From contig CAJTSD010000001.1 in NCBI GenBank assembly GCA_910578795.1, forward strand, positions 43,398 through 107,397: a DNA stretch of 64,000 bases, read 5' to 3'. Shown here piece by piece: positions 51,673-61,009 of this stretch. Made by a program: the position numbers and the translations under genes. Each line of letters begins with the position of its first letter. The stretch's first letter is position 1. The stretch comes from an uncultured Lachnospiraceae bacterium. GTDB lineage: Bacteria > Bacillota > Clostridia > Lachnospirales > Lachnospiraceae. The notes beneath the pieces are model-generated. The model had not been told where the DNA came from and did not search any database. It saw only the letters and a program-made list of their open reading frames with translations.

Positions 51673-52545
51673 TCAAGCAGTGCCTCTGTTTACTGCATCC
51701 GTACGTTTCCAAATCAGCCATATAGCCGCCAAACACGCCGCAACAGCTATCACGCAAAACCATGCGGTTTGGCAGAACACAGGCAAGAGCCCTACGACAA
51801 CTGACATGGAATTGTATAACATATGCATCACAATGCTTGGCAATACACTTTTGCTTTTTATTGCTACAAAGCCAAGCACAGCGCCAACAGGAAGCACATA
51901 AATACCCTGAACCCAGTTCATATGAAAAATTCCGAACAAAACTGCCTGTATAATAATCACTGCCGGAACAGAAAAATACCGTTGCAGATTTTTCAAAATC
52001 AGACCACGCATAATGCACTCTTCAGAAATCGGCGCAAGAAGCACTGCCGCCAAAAACATCATCATCACGTTGTCCCCGAACGCCATATCCATCATTTCAT
52101 TGTATGCCTCCATTGTATCAGGACTAATCAAACCAATCACATCCGCAATCAGAAGTGCAAGAAAATACAGTCCGACCGTTGCAATGACAAACATCAAAGC
52201 ATTCTTCTCGGTCAGCACCTTTTCCCGAAGATATTGCTTTTCGTGCTGCGGCTTTTTGCGTCCATAAAATATCCAGTAGAAAAACAATGCAACAGCTGCC
52301 GACACTGCCGTGGCAATTACGGTGATATTTGCCATGAAAATATCGTCCTGTATAGTTTCGTTCATTTTTTGCATAACATAGGCGACATCTCCCGGTGCCT
52401 CTATCGCATACTGAACCGCTGGTCCAATCATCATTACGACTGCCACAACGAACTGCACACCAATCGCAAACATCAAAATCACAAAGCTCAACACAATTCC
52501 GCCGAAAATTTTACCTACAACGGTTGGTTTTTTCTTATCATCCAT
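51673..52545 (-). CDS. CPBP-family intramembrane protease (Abi)
   Basis: 290 residues, about eight membrane helices. The family signature is complete: 'APISEECIMRGLIL' (EExxxR), 'AVLFGIFHMNWVQG' (FxxxH) and 'IVMHMLYNSM' (HxxxN/S). These form the active site of Rce1-like glutamic proteases. Bacterial roles include peptide maturation and bacteriocin immunity; here the substrate is unknown. A Crp-like palindrome lies ~35 nt upstream of its start. Confidence 0.9.
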   Translation of the reverse strand: MDDKKKPTVVGKIFGGIVLSFVILMFAIGVQFVVAVVMMIGPAVQYAIEAPGDVAYVMQKMNETIQDDIFMANITVIATAVSAAVALFFYWIFYGRKKPQHEKQYLREKVLTEKNALMFVIATVGLYFLALLIADVIGLISPDTMEAYNEMMDMAFGDNVMMMFLAAVLLAPISEECIMRGLILKNLQRYFSVPAVIIIQAVLFGIFHMNWVQGIYVLPVGAVLGFVAIKSKSVLPSIVMHMLYNSMSVVVGLLPVFCQTAWFCVIAVAACLAAIWLIWKRTDAVNRGTA

Positions 52546-52579
52546 TTTTACCCTACTCCTTTCATCATCTGTGTATTTT

Positions 52580-52597
52580 ATGTGAAAAATTTCACAT
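52580..52597. promoter_or_regulatory. 18-bp palindrome matching the Crp consensus
   Basis: ATGTGAAA-AA-TTTCACAT is a perfect inverted repeat and contains TGTGA-N6-TCACA (52581-52596), the Crp/Fnr-family consensus. It lies 35 nt upstream of the CPBP gene. Confidence 0.5.
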
Positions 52598-52766
52598 TAT
52601 GGTCCGTCACAAATGTTTCTCCTCTATTGTTCCATCCCTTATTCTACGTCATAACGCTCAAATTTACAATATCATTATTGCCGGCGCTCACAGTCGAAAT
52701 GATTCCTGTTACCGGAACGAAGCAACCTTACACAGATTACAAATCCTGATTGATGCGCACGTTATT

Positions 52767-52794
52767 TTGTGATATACTGTTATTCTGATATAAT
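52767..52794 (+). promoter_or_regulatory. Promoter of the DUF4317 gene
   Basis: TTGTGA (52767-52772), 16 bp, TATAAT (52789-52794), 35 nt before the ATG, which has GGAG in front. Confidence 0.75.
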
Positions 52795-52828
52795 TTGTAA
52801 TTATTTGTAATGGAAATGGAGATATTTT

Positions 52829-54136
52829 ATGCTAAGGAACCGTGACATCTTAGAGCTGAAACGCCGTTTCAAAAAGGAAGGCTGTACCATCACGCGCATG
52901 TGCGGCTGTTATGTTGATTCGAATAAAAATAAAATTGTTGAGTTAAATGAAACTTTCCTAAATTTGGATGATGCCGAATTTTATAAATACTTGGACATTG
53001 CCAAGAAAGCGCTTTCTGGTACCATCGGCAACAATCTGCTGGAACTTAAATTTGAAAAAAACGAAGAGGAAAGCGGAGGAAAGCAGCAGTATCTGCTCGG
53101 ACTGCGCGAAAGCGGTCTGAAAAATCCCGAGCTGATTGAACATTTGTACGATATGATTATTGAAAATTATGATTATGTCGGAAACTACCTGATTTTAATC
53201 TTCCATGATGCTTATGACGTAATGACAAAGACAAATGATGACTTGAAAATTGACGAGTCGGAGGAAGTTTTTGATTACCTTCTATGCGCCATCTGCCCTG
53301 TCAACCTCTCCAAGCCGGGACTTGGCTACCGCGAGGACGAAAACCGCATTGGCGTGCGCATTCAGGACAGGGTGGTCGGAATGCCTGACGTAGGATTTCT
53401 GTTCCCGTCGTTTGCGGAGCGTTCTGCCGATGTCCATTCGCTTACATACTATGTGCGTGATGCAAAAGATTCACACAGGGATTTTATTGAAACGGCCCTT
53501 GGCTGCGGTGCAAAGCGCACGGCGACTGAGGAGCAGAACGCGTTCGGCAGTATTGTCAAAACCGCCATTGCTCCGATTATCGAAGACAGCGACGGTATGC
53601 TGATTGATATTCAGCAAAAGTTGAACGACATCGTGGAAGAGCATGAGGCTGCGATGGAGGACTTGGTCATAATTGACCCTGAAGAACTGACGCTGACTGC
53701 CGAAATGATTAAAGATGTGCTTGCTGACAGCGAAATTCCCGACGCCACCGTCGCACTGATACAAAACCATATCACGCAGGAGTTTAGCGACCAGCCGCCT
53801 GTGGTGCGAAATCTTGTCAATGAGAAGGCGATTGAGAAAAACAATAAAGAAAAGAAGGAAGTAAAGCTGCTGGAAGAGGTTGCCACATTAAAGCAGGAGC
53901 TAAACGACACCAAACAGGAAAATCTTGAAAAGACGGAGCAAATCGAAACGCTTGTAAAAATGGAGGCGCCGCTTGACCCTGAAGAAGCAAAAAACTGGGC
54001 GGAGGTCTTTCTGCGCATGAAGCCCGATAAAGCGCAACAGGTCAAAGCGCAGACCATAGACGGTCAGAAGTATCTGCTGATACCGATGGAAGAACATGAA
54101 CACATTAATTTAAACGGAGTGGAAACTACGGTGTAG
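52829..54136 (+). CDS. DUF4317 protein
   Basis: 435 residues, cytoplasmic. 'DILELKRRFKKEGCTITRMCGCYVDSNKNKIVELNETFLNL' and 'YLLCAICPVNLSKPGLGYREDENRIGVRIQDRVVGMPDVGFLFPSFAERSAD' are typical of DUF4317, common in Clostridia and of unknown function. A coiled coil (~325-370, 'KKEVKLLEEVATLKQELNDTKQENLEKTEQIETL') precedes the C-terminus. Standalone gene that converges on the HTH-TPR gene; the two ends share a hairpin. Confidence 0.88.
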   Translation: MLRNRDILELKRRFKKEGCTITRMCGCYVDSNKNKIVELNETFLNLDDAEFYKYLDIAKKALSGTIGNNLLELKFEKNEEESGGKQQYLLGLRESGLKNPELIEHLYDMIIENYDYVGNYLILIFHDAYDVMTKTNDDLKIDESEEVFDYLLCAICPVNLSKPGLGYREDENRIGVRIQDRVVGMPDVGFLFPSFAERSADVHSLTYYVRDAKDSHRDFIETALGCGAKRTATEEQNAFGSIVKTAIAPIIEDSDGMLIDIQQKLNDIVEEHEAAMEDLVIIDPEELTLTAEMIKDVLADSEIPDATVALIQNHITQEFSDQPPVVRNLVNEKAIEKNNKEKKEVKLLEEVATLKQELNDTKQENLEKTEQIETLVKMEAPLDPEEAKNWAEVFLRMKPDKAQQVKAQTIDGQKYLLIPMEEHEHINLNGVETTV

Positions 54137-54156
54137 ATTGTTACACCGTAGTTTCC
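54121..54156. terminator. Bidirectional terminator inside both converging gene ends
   Basis: A perfect 15-bp stem (54121-54135 with 54142-54156) around a 6-nt loop. The arms encode Glu-Thr-Thr-Val and stop of both the DUF4317 gene and the HTH-TPR gene. T-runs are short (GTTT). Confidence 0.75.
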
Positions 54157-55211
54157 GTTTCAAGCTCCTCTATCATATGTTCCCACTCGTCACAACCCTT
54201 CATGTACGCAAGGCTTTCATCGTTTTTTAAGGCGTCAAGCAAATTCTTCTTTATTTTATTATAGAATGACTGCTCAAACTGCCTAAAGTCTAAATGCTCA
54301 AATAAGAATGTTTTTGCATAATCTTCTATTGTTTCTATATTAGACAGCATTTCTCTTAAAATCTGAATGGTTTCCCCTACATTCTTTTGGCTGACAGCAA
54401 AGTCAAGATACCCTGACACCTCCTTATATCTGCCCATCTCAAATGTTCTTGCCATTTCGCTTAGTTTGTCCAAATACATTTTTGCCTTCACATAATCCTT
54501 TTTCTCCATCGAAAATAAATAAAATACATTCAAAACCTGATTTAAAATCTGGTATCCCGAAAACAGCAATTGTTCATATAGCTTACATGCCTCCTCTTCC
54601 ATTCCCTTATGCCTGTAAATTTCCGCCTGCTTTAGTTTTCGAATCGGATCGTCCTCGGAAAAATACTGCAAATACGTTTCCGCCTTATCATACTCTCCTT
54701 TTCTGACATAAAATCCAAACAAGGAATCCGCCGCATTCTTTTTAATCTGCAGATCCTCATCCTCCAGTACCATTTGATAATAGCGGTTAATCCGATCCAA
54801 ATACTGCTCCGCATTTTCTACTTTTTTTCTCAAGCGTCCAACATCCAAAACAAGTGCAACCTGCCAAATCAGCTGATTACAATTCGGATACTCATGCAGG
54901 ATAGCTTCCGCCCACCGAAAAACATCGTCGTATTCTTCCGCCTCCAGCTTTGCATCAAGTTCCTTAATAATATTGTTGATTTCCTCCGTGGAAAGCTCCT
55001 CATGAAACGACAGCAGTTCGTCCAGCGAAATACCCAGCAATCGGGCAATCGGAGCAAGTAACTGAATATCCGGCTGAGAAACGCCGTTCTCCCACTTATT
55101 GACGGCAGGCGTCGTAACGCCCAGTCTGTTCGCCATCTCCTCCTGCGTCATGCCGTTCTGTTTCCGATAAGTTCTGATTACAGTTCCAATCTGCACGATA
55201 TTTTCCTCCAT
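54141..55211 (-). CDS. XRE helix-turn-helix regulator with TPR-like repeats
   Basis: 356 residues from the ATG at 55211 (MEENIVQIGTVIRTYRKQNGMTQEEMANRLGVTTPAVNKWENG); 19 further codons are open upstream. XRE domain ~1-65. From ~75 onward TPR-like helix pairs ('EYDDVFRWAEAILHEYPN', 'GEYDKAETYLQYF', 'GMEEEACKLYEQLLFSG', 'KDYVKAKMYLDKL'). This plan is shared by peptide-sensing RRNPP regulators and by metabolic XRE-TPR proteins; no small peptide gene is visible next to it, so the ligand is open. Confidence 0.85.
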   Translation of the reverse strand: MEENIVQIGTVIRTYRKQNGMTQEEMANRLGVTTPAVNKWENGVSQPDIQLLAPIARLLGISLDELLSFHEELSTEEINNIIKELDAKLEAEEYDDVFRWAEAILHEYPNCNQLIWQVALVLDVGRLRKKVENAEQYLDRINRYYQMVLEDEDLQIKKNAADSLFGFYVRKGEYDKAETYLQYFSEDDPIRKLKQAEIYRHKGMEEEACKLYEQLLFSGYQILNQVLNVFYLFSMEKKDYVKAKMYLDKLSEMARTFEMGRYKEVSGYLDFAVSQKNVGETIQILREMLSNIETIEDYAKTFLFEHLDFRQFEQSFYNKIKKNLLDALKNDESLAYMKGCDEWEHMIEELETETTV

Positions 55212-55348
55212 ATTCCTCTGTAAAATTGCAACAGCCTGCAAAAGCTTTCGTTTCCTATAGCATAGCAAATCTTATAAAATATCACAATTGATTATATATT
55301 AAATAATATTTAAAATTATTAACGGATACTCAAGTTCCTTTTCCGGCA

Positions 55349-55390
55349 AAAAACACCCACATACAGCCAAAACCGTATGTGGGTGTTTTT
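55349..55390 (-). terminator. ileS terminator
   Basis: AACACCCACATAC and GTATGTGGGTGTT pair perfectly (~10-nt loop) with A and T runs on either side, 7 nt beyond the ileS stop. Confidence 0.93.
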
Positions 55391-55396
55391 ATTTTT

Positions 55397-58300
55397 TTAC
55401 AGCTTTTCCACGCCAATCACGACCTTCTCGCCGTTTACATTCCATTCCTTCGTGTTTCCGCCGTTTTCATACAAAATCGCATTCGCAAGGACCTTCTCGC
55501 CAATCGCGTCCGCATTCTTCTTTACCACATCGGCAATCCTGTCATTTCCGCTGATGTAAACATTGATATGGTCCATCACCTCAAAATCCGAATCCTTACG
55601 CATTGTCTGAATCTTGCTGATAACCTCGTAAACAAAGCCTTCCTCAATCAGCTCGTCCGTCAGATTGGTGTCAAGCACAACCGTCACCGTGTTGTCCGCC
55701 TCCGTGACATAGCCTTCCTTCTGCGAAATGTCAATCAGCAAATCCTCCTCCGCAAGCCGAACTTCTGTTCCGTTTACGTCAAACACGATAACACCGTTTG
55801 CTTTCAGTTCATCCATCGCCGCGTTTCCGTCAATCGTAGAAAGCTTCTCCTTAATCCCGCCAAGCTGCTTGCCGTATTTCGGACCAACCGTCTTAAGCTG
55901 CGGCTTAAACGTGTACGTCGTGAACTCCCGCACATCTTCCGTAAACACAACCTTCTTGACATTCAGCTCGTCCTCGATAATCTCCTGATAAAACGCACCA
56001 AGTGTAAATGGAGCCTTGATAAACATCGTGCTGATTGGCTGTCTGTTCTTGATGTTCGCCGTATTCCTGCACGCACGCCCCATCACAACCGTCTTTAAGA
56101 GCGCTTCCATATCCTCCTCAAGCTGCTTGTCAATCAGCTTCTCGTCAACCGTCGGAAAATCGCACAAATGCACGCTTTCCGGTGCAGACGAATCAATGCT
56201 GCACACAAGGTTTCTGTAAATATCCTCCGTCATAAACGGAATCATCGGCGCTGCCGCCTTGGAAATCGTCACAAGCGCAGTATAAAGCGTCATATATGCA
56301 TTAATCTTATCCTGTTCCATGCCCTTTGCCCAAAAGCGTTCCCGGCTGCGTCTTACATACCAGTTGCTCATCTCGTCCACAAACTCCTGCAACGCTCTTG
56401 CCGCCTCAGGAATGCGGTAATTCTCAAGGTTGCTGTCAACCTCGCCGACCACCGTGTTCAGCTTTGACAAAAGCCATTTATCCATAACCGGAAGCTTGTC
56501 GTACTCCAACGTATATTTCGTCGCATCAAACTGGTCAATATTCGCATAAAGCACAAAGAACGCGTAGGTATTCCACAACGTACCCATAAACTTCCGCTGT
56601 CCCTCCTGTACCGCCTTTCCATGGAAACGGTTCGGCAGCCACGGAGCCGAATTAATGTAAAAATACCAGCGAATCGCGTCCGCACCATACGTCTCAAGCG
56701 CCTCAAACGGGTCAACCGCGTTGCCCTTCGACTTGCTCATCTTCTGCCCGTTCTCGTCCTGCACATGACCAAGCACAATGACGTTCTCATACGGCGACTT
56801 GTTAAACAAAAGTGTAGACTCCGCCATCAGCGAATAGAACCACCCGCGCGTCTGATCAACCGCCTCCGAGATAAACTGCGCCGGAAACTGCTGCTCAAAC
56901 AGCTCCTTGTTCTCAAACGGATAATGGTGCTGTGCAAACGGCATTGCACCCGAATCAAACCAACAGTCAATCACCTCGGGAACCCTGTGCATATCCTTCC
57001 CACAGTCAGGACACTGAAACGTCACTTCATCAATGTAAGGTCTGTGCAGCTCCACTTTCGCCGCGTCGGGATTTCCACTTCTCTCGGCAAGCTCCTGCCT
57101 GCTGCCGATACACTCCTGATGACCGCACTCGCACTCCCACACATTGAGCGGCGTGCCCCAGTATCGGTTCCTTGAAATACCCCAGTCCTGTATATTCTCA
57201 AGCCAGTCGCCAAACCGCCCTTTACCAATCGACTCCGGAATCCAGTTCACCGTATTGTTATTGCGAACCAAATCCTCCTTTACCGCCGTCATCTTGATAA
57301 ACCACGACTCACGCGCATAGTAAATCAGCGGCGTATCGCAGCGCCAGCAGTGCGGATAATCATGCTCAAACTTCGGCGCGTCAAACAGCAGTCCCTTGTC
57401 CTCCAAATCCTTCAAAATCATCGGATCCGCCTTCTTGACAAACACGCCCGCATACGACGTTTCCTCCGTCATCTCGCCCTTGCCGTTCACAAGCTGCACA
57501 AACGGAAGATCGTACTTCCTGCCGACATTTGCATCGTCCTCACCAAACGCAGGCGCAATATGCACGATACCCGTACCGTCCGTCATGGTAACATAATTGT
57601 CGCACGTGATAAAATGCGCCTTCTTATGCTGCTTCTCGATAATCCCTGCCGCAAAATCAAACAGCGGCACATACTCCTTGCGCTCTAAATCCGTACCCTT
57701 GTACGTTTCCAAAACCTCATACGCCTTGTCGCCCTCATTCTCGGCAAGCTTACCAAGCACCTTGTCCAAAAGCGCCTCCGCCATATAATACGTATAGCCG
57801 TCAGCCGCCTTCACCTTGCAGTATGTTTCATCAGGGTTCACGCAAAGCGCCACATTGGAAGGCAGCGTCCACGGGGTGGTTGTCCATGCAAGGAAATACG
57901 CATCCTCACCGACCACCTGAAACCGCACCACCGCCGAGCGCTCCTTAACGGTCTTGTACCCCTGCGCAACCTCCTGTGAAGAAAGCGGCGTCCCGCAGCG
58001 CGGGCAGTACGGCACAATCTTAAAGCCCTTGTACAGGAGCTTTTTATTCCAAATCTCCTTTAACGCCCACCACTCCGACTCGATAAAATCATCATGATAC
58101 GTGACATAAGGATCGTCCATGTCCGCCCAAAAACCAACGGTTCCGGAAAAATCCTCCCACATACCTTTATATTTCCAAACGGATTCCTTACACTTCTTGA
58201 TAAACGGCTCCATACCGTACTCTTCAATCTGCTCTTTGCCGTTTAAGCCAAGCAGCTTCTCCACCTCCAGCTCCACCGGAAGTCCGTGCGTATCCCAGCC

Positions 58301-58549
58301 TGCCTTTCGCGGCACCATATAACCTTTCATGGTCCGGTAACGGGGAATCATGTCCTTGATAACGCGCGTCAGCACATGTCCGATATGCGGCTTTCCGTTC
58401 GCCGTCGGCGGTCCGTCGTAAAATGTGTAGGTTTCGCCCTGCTTACGGCTTTCCATACTCTTTCTGAAAATATCGTTGTCCTTCCAAAACTTCTCGACCT
58501 CTTTCTCGCGGTCTACGAAATTCATGTTTGTTGAAACTTTTTGATACAT
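55397..58549 (-). CDS. ileS: Isoleucyl-tRNA synthetase, type 2
   Basis: 1050 residues. 'DGPPTANGKPHIGHVLTRVIKDMIPRYRTMKGY' (HIGH), 'RKAGWDTHGLPVELEVEKLLG', the editing domain around 'TTTPWTLPSNVALCVNPDETY' and 'GTGIVHIAPAFGEDDANVG', and 'ENGQKMSKSKGNAVDPFE' (KMSKS). Zinc-type clusters CxxC appear at 'CPRCGTP', 'CWRCDTP' and 'CPDCGKD'. These make it IleS2, the eukaryote-like form that is naturally less sensitive to mupirocin. It charges tRNA-Ile. Only 64 nt separate it from the membrane-protein gene upstream, so it lacks its own T-box leader. Confidence 0.96.
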   Translation of the reverse strand: MYQKVSTNMNFVDREKEVEKFWKDNDIFRKSMESRKQGETYTFYDGPPTANGKPHIGHVLTRVIKDMIPRYRTMKGYMVPRKAGWDTHGLPVELEVEKLLGLNGKEQIEEYGMEPFIKKCKESVWKYKGMWEDFSGTVGFWADMDDPYVTYHDDFIESEWWALKEIWNKKLLYKGFKIVPYCPRCGTPLSSQEVAQGYKTVKERSAVVRFQVVGEDAYFLAWTTTPWTLPSNVALCVNPDETYCKVKAADGYTYYMAEALLDKVLGKLAENEGDKAYEVLETYKGTDLERKEYVPLFDFAAGIIEKQHKKAHFITCDNYVTMTDGTGIVHIAPAFGEDDANVGRKYDLPFVQLVNGKGEMTEETSYAGVFVKKADPMILKDLEDKGLLFDAPKFEHDYPHCWRCDTPLIYYARESWFIKMTAVKEDLVRNNNTVNWIPESIGKGRFGDWLENIQDWGISRNRYWGTPLNVWECECGHQECIGSRQELAERSGNPDAAKVELHRPYIDEVTFQCPDCGKDMHRVPEVIDCWFDSGAMPFAQHHYPFENKELFEQQFPAQFISEAVDQTRGWFYSLMAESTLLFNKSPYENVIVLGHVQDENGQKMSKSKGNAVDPFEALETYGADAIRWYFYINSAPWLPNRFHGKAVQEGQRKFMGTLWNTYAFFVLYANIDQFDATKYTLEYDKLPVMDKWLLSKLNTVVGEVDSNLENYRIPEAARALQEFVDEMSNWYVRRSRERFWAKGMEQDKINAYMTLYTALVTISKAAAPMIPFMTEDIYRNLVCSIDSSAPESVHLCDFPTVDEKLIDKQLEEDMEALLKTVVMGRACRNTANIKNRQPISTMFIKAPFTLGAFYQEIIEDELNVKKVVFTEDVREFTTYTFKPQLKTVGPKYGKQLGGIKEKLSTIDGNAAMDELKANGVIVFDVNGTEVRLAEEDLLIDISQKEGYVTEADNTVTVVLDTNLTDELIEEGFVYEVISKIQTMRKDSDFEVMDHINVYISGNDRIADVVKKNADAIGEKVLANAILYENGGNTKEWNVNGEKVVIGVEKL

Positions 58550-58613
58550 TGTTATTTGTCTCCACCTTTCTCTTGATTCATTTTCATCTCAAAACGATTC
58601 CGTATGTTCATAG

Positions 58614-60881
58614 CTACTTCATTTCTATTATTTTAACAGCCTGCTTTTTCCGGGATAAAAGCATTATCACTGCAATTGCCGCCACTGCAATCATCGAGCA
58701 AATATCCGCCGCTTTATAAGACGGCGGGATTTCATATGTCACTGTCACACTCCCCTGATACCCGCCTGGAAGCATTACCCTGACAACATTGTTTTCACCG
58801 TCCACAATTTTGAGCGGGATGCCATTCGTGCCATATGCCGCATAGTTTTTATAATTGATAATCGGAAACTCTATCCATGCATCATCTGCTCCGTCCACAG
58901 TTTCGCATTTCATTATAGCACACTTTCCGTCCCTTGTGTAGTCCCCGATTGCCCATGCATTATTTGTATAAACCTGCCCATCAAACAAGTCAATTTCCGT
59001 GTCCGCCCTGACATATTCGCCATTTACAAGCGAAAAACTGTCGATCCCTGCCGCATCATACTTTTCCACATAACTACGCTCCTGTATCACACCGCTGAAC
59101 ATCTGCGCTGTTGTCACAATCAGCAATACCAGCAGCGCAAGCTCCGTGCGCTCCCGTTTTCCCTCCTCGATTTTTACAAGAAGCATACACAAAAGCAGCG
59201 ACAAAAACACCTGCGCAATCGGCAGAAAACGCCATGGAAACTGAATTTTGCTAATCCATCCCATAAACGGCACATGGTTAATCATAAAATTCCACGGAAA
59301 CAGGTTAGAGGACATCCAAAGCAATAAAACTGACATAAGTGTCATAAATTTTATCCTCTTATCCCGATATCTCATGCAGCCATAAATGCCGCCAAAAAGC
59401 GCTGTCATCAATACAATACCTGGTGTAATCGCCATCCTGTCGCCAATATTTTTTCCAGACGCACCAAACGCCTTTTGATAAAGCATAAAATACTGACTGA
59501 CATACGCACCCTTCCCCTGTATCAGATTTGCCACCGTCTCCTCACTGTCATTCAGGACCTCAACCGGAACATTTTTAGAATAATCAATAAACGGCACCAG
59601 GAAAAACAGATTGACCGCAATTGTCATCACGACAGCTAACGCAAATACCATCAGTGTCTTTCTGCGCAGCGTCTTTTTTATCATCACAATGCAGACAAAT
59701 GCAATCATAATCGAAACAGTCGCAACGCTAATCAGATGGGTCTGCACAAGCCCCGTCATTCCAACTGCCAACAACAGGGCATTTTTCATATGATTCCGAA
59801 ATTCCAACGTATTTTCCGTATAAATCTGATATACCGCCAAAAACACCAACGGCAGAAACAAAATAGCAGAGTATTCCCCCACCGCAAGCCTTACATACAC
59901 ATTGGTCAAACGGTATGTTGCAAAGCTATACGCTACCGTCCCCAAAAGCGCTGCCCTGTTGTTTTTTACAATCTTATGAAAACAGCCATACGAAACAAGA
60001 ACCGTGCCAAGATTAATCAGAAACAAGTACGCTTTATAGGACTGTGTAACGGAAAAACCAACTATCCGAAGCAACGCCGGTATATAAAGCAAAATATCTC
60101 CATAATAAATAGAAACCGGATAACCATACCCCTCCATCCAGTTCGACTGCATACGCACCGGAAAAATACCAGAACGCAGTCCTTCCGCAAGTCCCTCAAT
60201 CCGAAGCAGATGGAACGCTCCGTCATGTCCCATACACATGCCCTGCGTCATCTCCGGCACGCAGCTTAGAACGGTAATCGCCGCAAGTGCTGCAAGCGTA
60301 TATTGATTCTGTTTGATTTTTTGCCGGAGCAGGTAGCATGCGGTAAGAACAATCACCGTTAAAAATGCAACGAATGCGCTTGTCTTAATTCCTATCGTAT
60401 TTTCAGTAATTGTAATACCATATACCTTGAGCGCTCCAATCCCGTTATATTTTACCCTTAACTCAAAATCGTCAACATCATCCTTTATCCTGATATTAAA
60501 ACGCTTGTGTGTACTGTGTTCCTTCAAAATAATATCACTTGACACCACGTAGTCCGCAAATTTGTTGCTATGAACATCCATCCTGCATTCATAGTCCGTA
60601 TCATAGTCAATCTCCACTGTATAGTATCCCTTGCCAAGTGTCATATATGGTCCATAAAGGGCATAATCCGAATTACCGTCAAAATCATAGTAATCGACAA
60701 TATATTTATTTCCCTCCTCATCCGTATGCATACTGCCTGACATTTCATCCAAATTGATTTCCATGCGATAAGCCCAAAAATGATTCAGCCTCACGGCTGT
60801 CACTGCTGCAATCGCGATACATAACAATACGGCACCAATCATTACTGTCTTATTATTCACGTACTGTTTTATCTTTTCCAT
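58614..60881 (-). CDS. Polytopic membrane protein, PTPS-related / GT-C-like
   Basis: 755 residues from the ATG at 60881 (AAGGA 6 nt upstream). One N-terminal helix (~15-35), an outer domain (~40-170), then ~11 helices. 'GMCMGHDGAFHLLRIEGLAEGLRSGIFPVRMQSNWMEGYGYPVSIYYGD' after the second helix is the acidic first-loop pattern of the membrane family labelled '6-pyruvoyl-tetrahydropterin synthase-related', which resembles GT-C glycosyltransferases (YfhO-like). A C-terminal outer domain (~600-735) precedes a last helix. Probably transfers or handles lipid-linked sugars for the envelope; the substrate is unknown. It precedes ileS on the same strand. Confidence 0.75.
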   Translation of the reverse strand: MEKIKQYVNNKTVMIGAVLLCIAIAAVTAVRLNHFWAYRMEINLDEMSGSMHTDEEGNKYIVDYYDFDGNSDYALYGPYMTLGKGYYTVEIDYDTDYECRMDVHSNKFADYVVSSDIILKEHSTHKRFNIRIKDDVDDFELRVKYNGIGALKVYGITITENTIGIKTSAFVAFLTVIVLTACYLLRQKIKQNQYTLAALAAITVLSCVPEMTQGMCMGHDGAFHLLRIEGLAEGLRSGIFPVRMQSNWMEGYGYPVSIYYGDILLYIPALLRIVGFSVTQSYKAYLFLINLGTVLVSYGCFHKIVKNNRAALLGTVAYSFATYRLTNVYVRLAVGEYSAILFLPLVFLAVYQIYTENTLEFRNHMKNALLLAVGMTGLVQTHLISVATVSIMIAFVCIVMIKKTLRRKTLMVFALAVVMTIAVNLFFLVPFIDYSKNVPVEVLNDSEETVANLIQGKGAYVSQYFMLYQKAFGASGKNIGDRMAITPGIVLMTALFGGIYGCMRYRDKRIKFMTLMSVLLLWMSSNLFPWNFMINHVPFMGWISKIQFPWRFLPIAQVFLSLLLCMLLVKIEEGKRERTELALLVLLIVTTAQMFSGVIQERSYVEKYDAAGIDSFSLVNGEYVRADTEIDLFDGQVYTNNAWAIGDYTRDGKCAIMKCETVDGADDAWIEFPIINYKNYAAYGTNGIPLKIVDGENNVVRVMLPGGYQGSVTVTYEIPPSYKAADICSMIAVAAIAVIMLLSRKKQAVKIIEMK
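59331..59344. repeat. TGACAYNNRTGTCA palindrome, copy 7
   Basis: TGACATAAGTGTCA inside the GT-C-like gene, read on the gene strand as Met-Thr-Leu-Met-Ser. Confidence 0.8.
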
Positions 60882-60940
60882 TTCTGTTCCTTCTTTTTCT
60901 GTCCCCATTCCTAAAATACCCACATATTCCAGTATACGGG

Positions 60941-60971
60941 AAAAGCGGATAAATTACAATAACTTATCCGC
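60941..60971 (-). terminator. Terminator after the DUF5722 gene
   Basis: GCGGATAA / TTATCCGC perfect 8-bp stem with an ~11-nt loop, followed on minus by TTTTCCC. It lies ~40 nt beyond the DUF5722 stop. Confidence 0.8.
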
Positions 60972-61009
60972 CCTACTGCCCTTATCCCTATAAAATTTTC
61001 AAATCCTTT

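Noticed and set aside
58550..58613. T-box leader for ileS
   Set aside because: Only 64 nt lie between the upstream gene and ileS; no specifier loop or T-box sequence fits.
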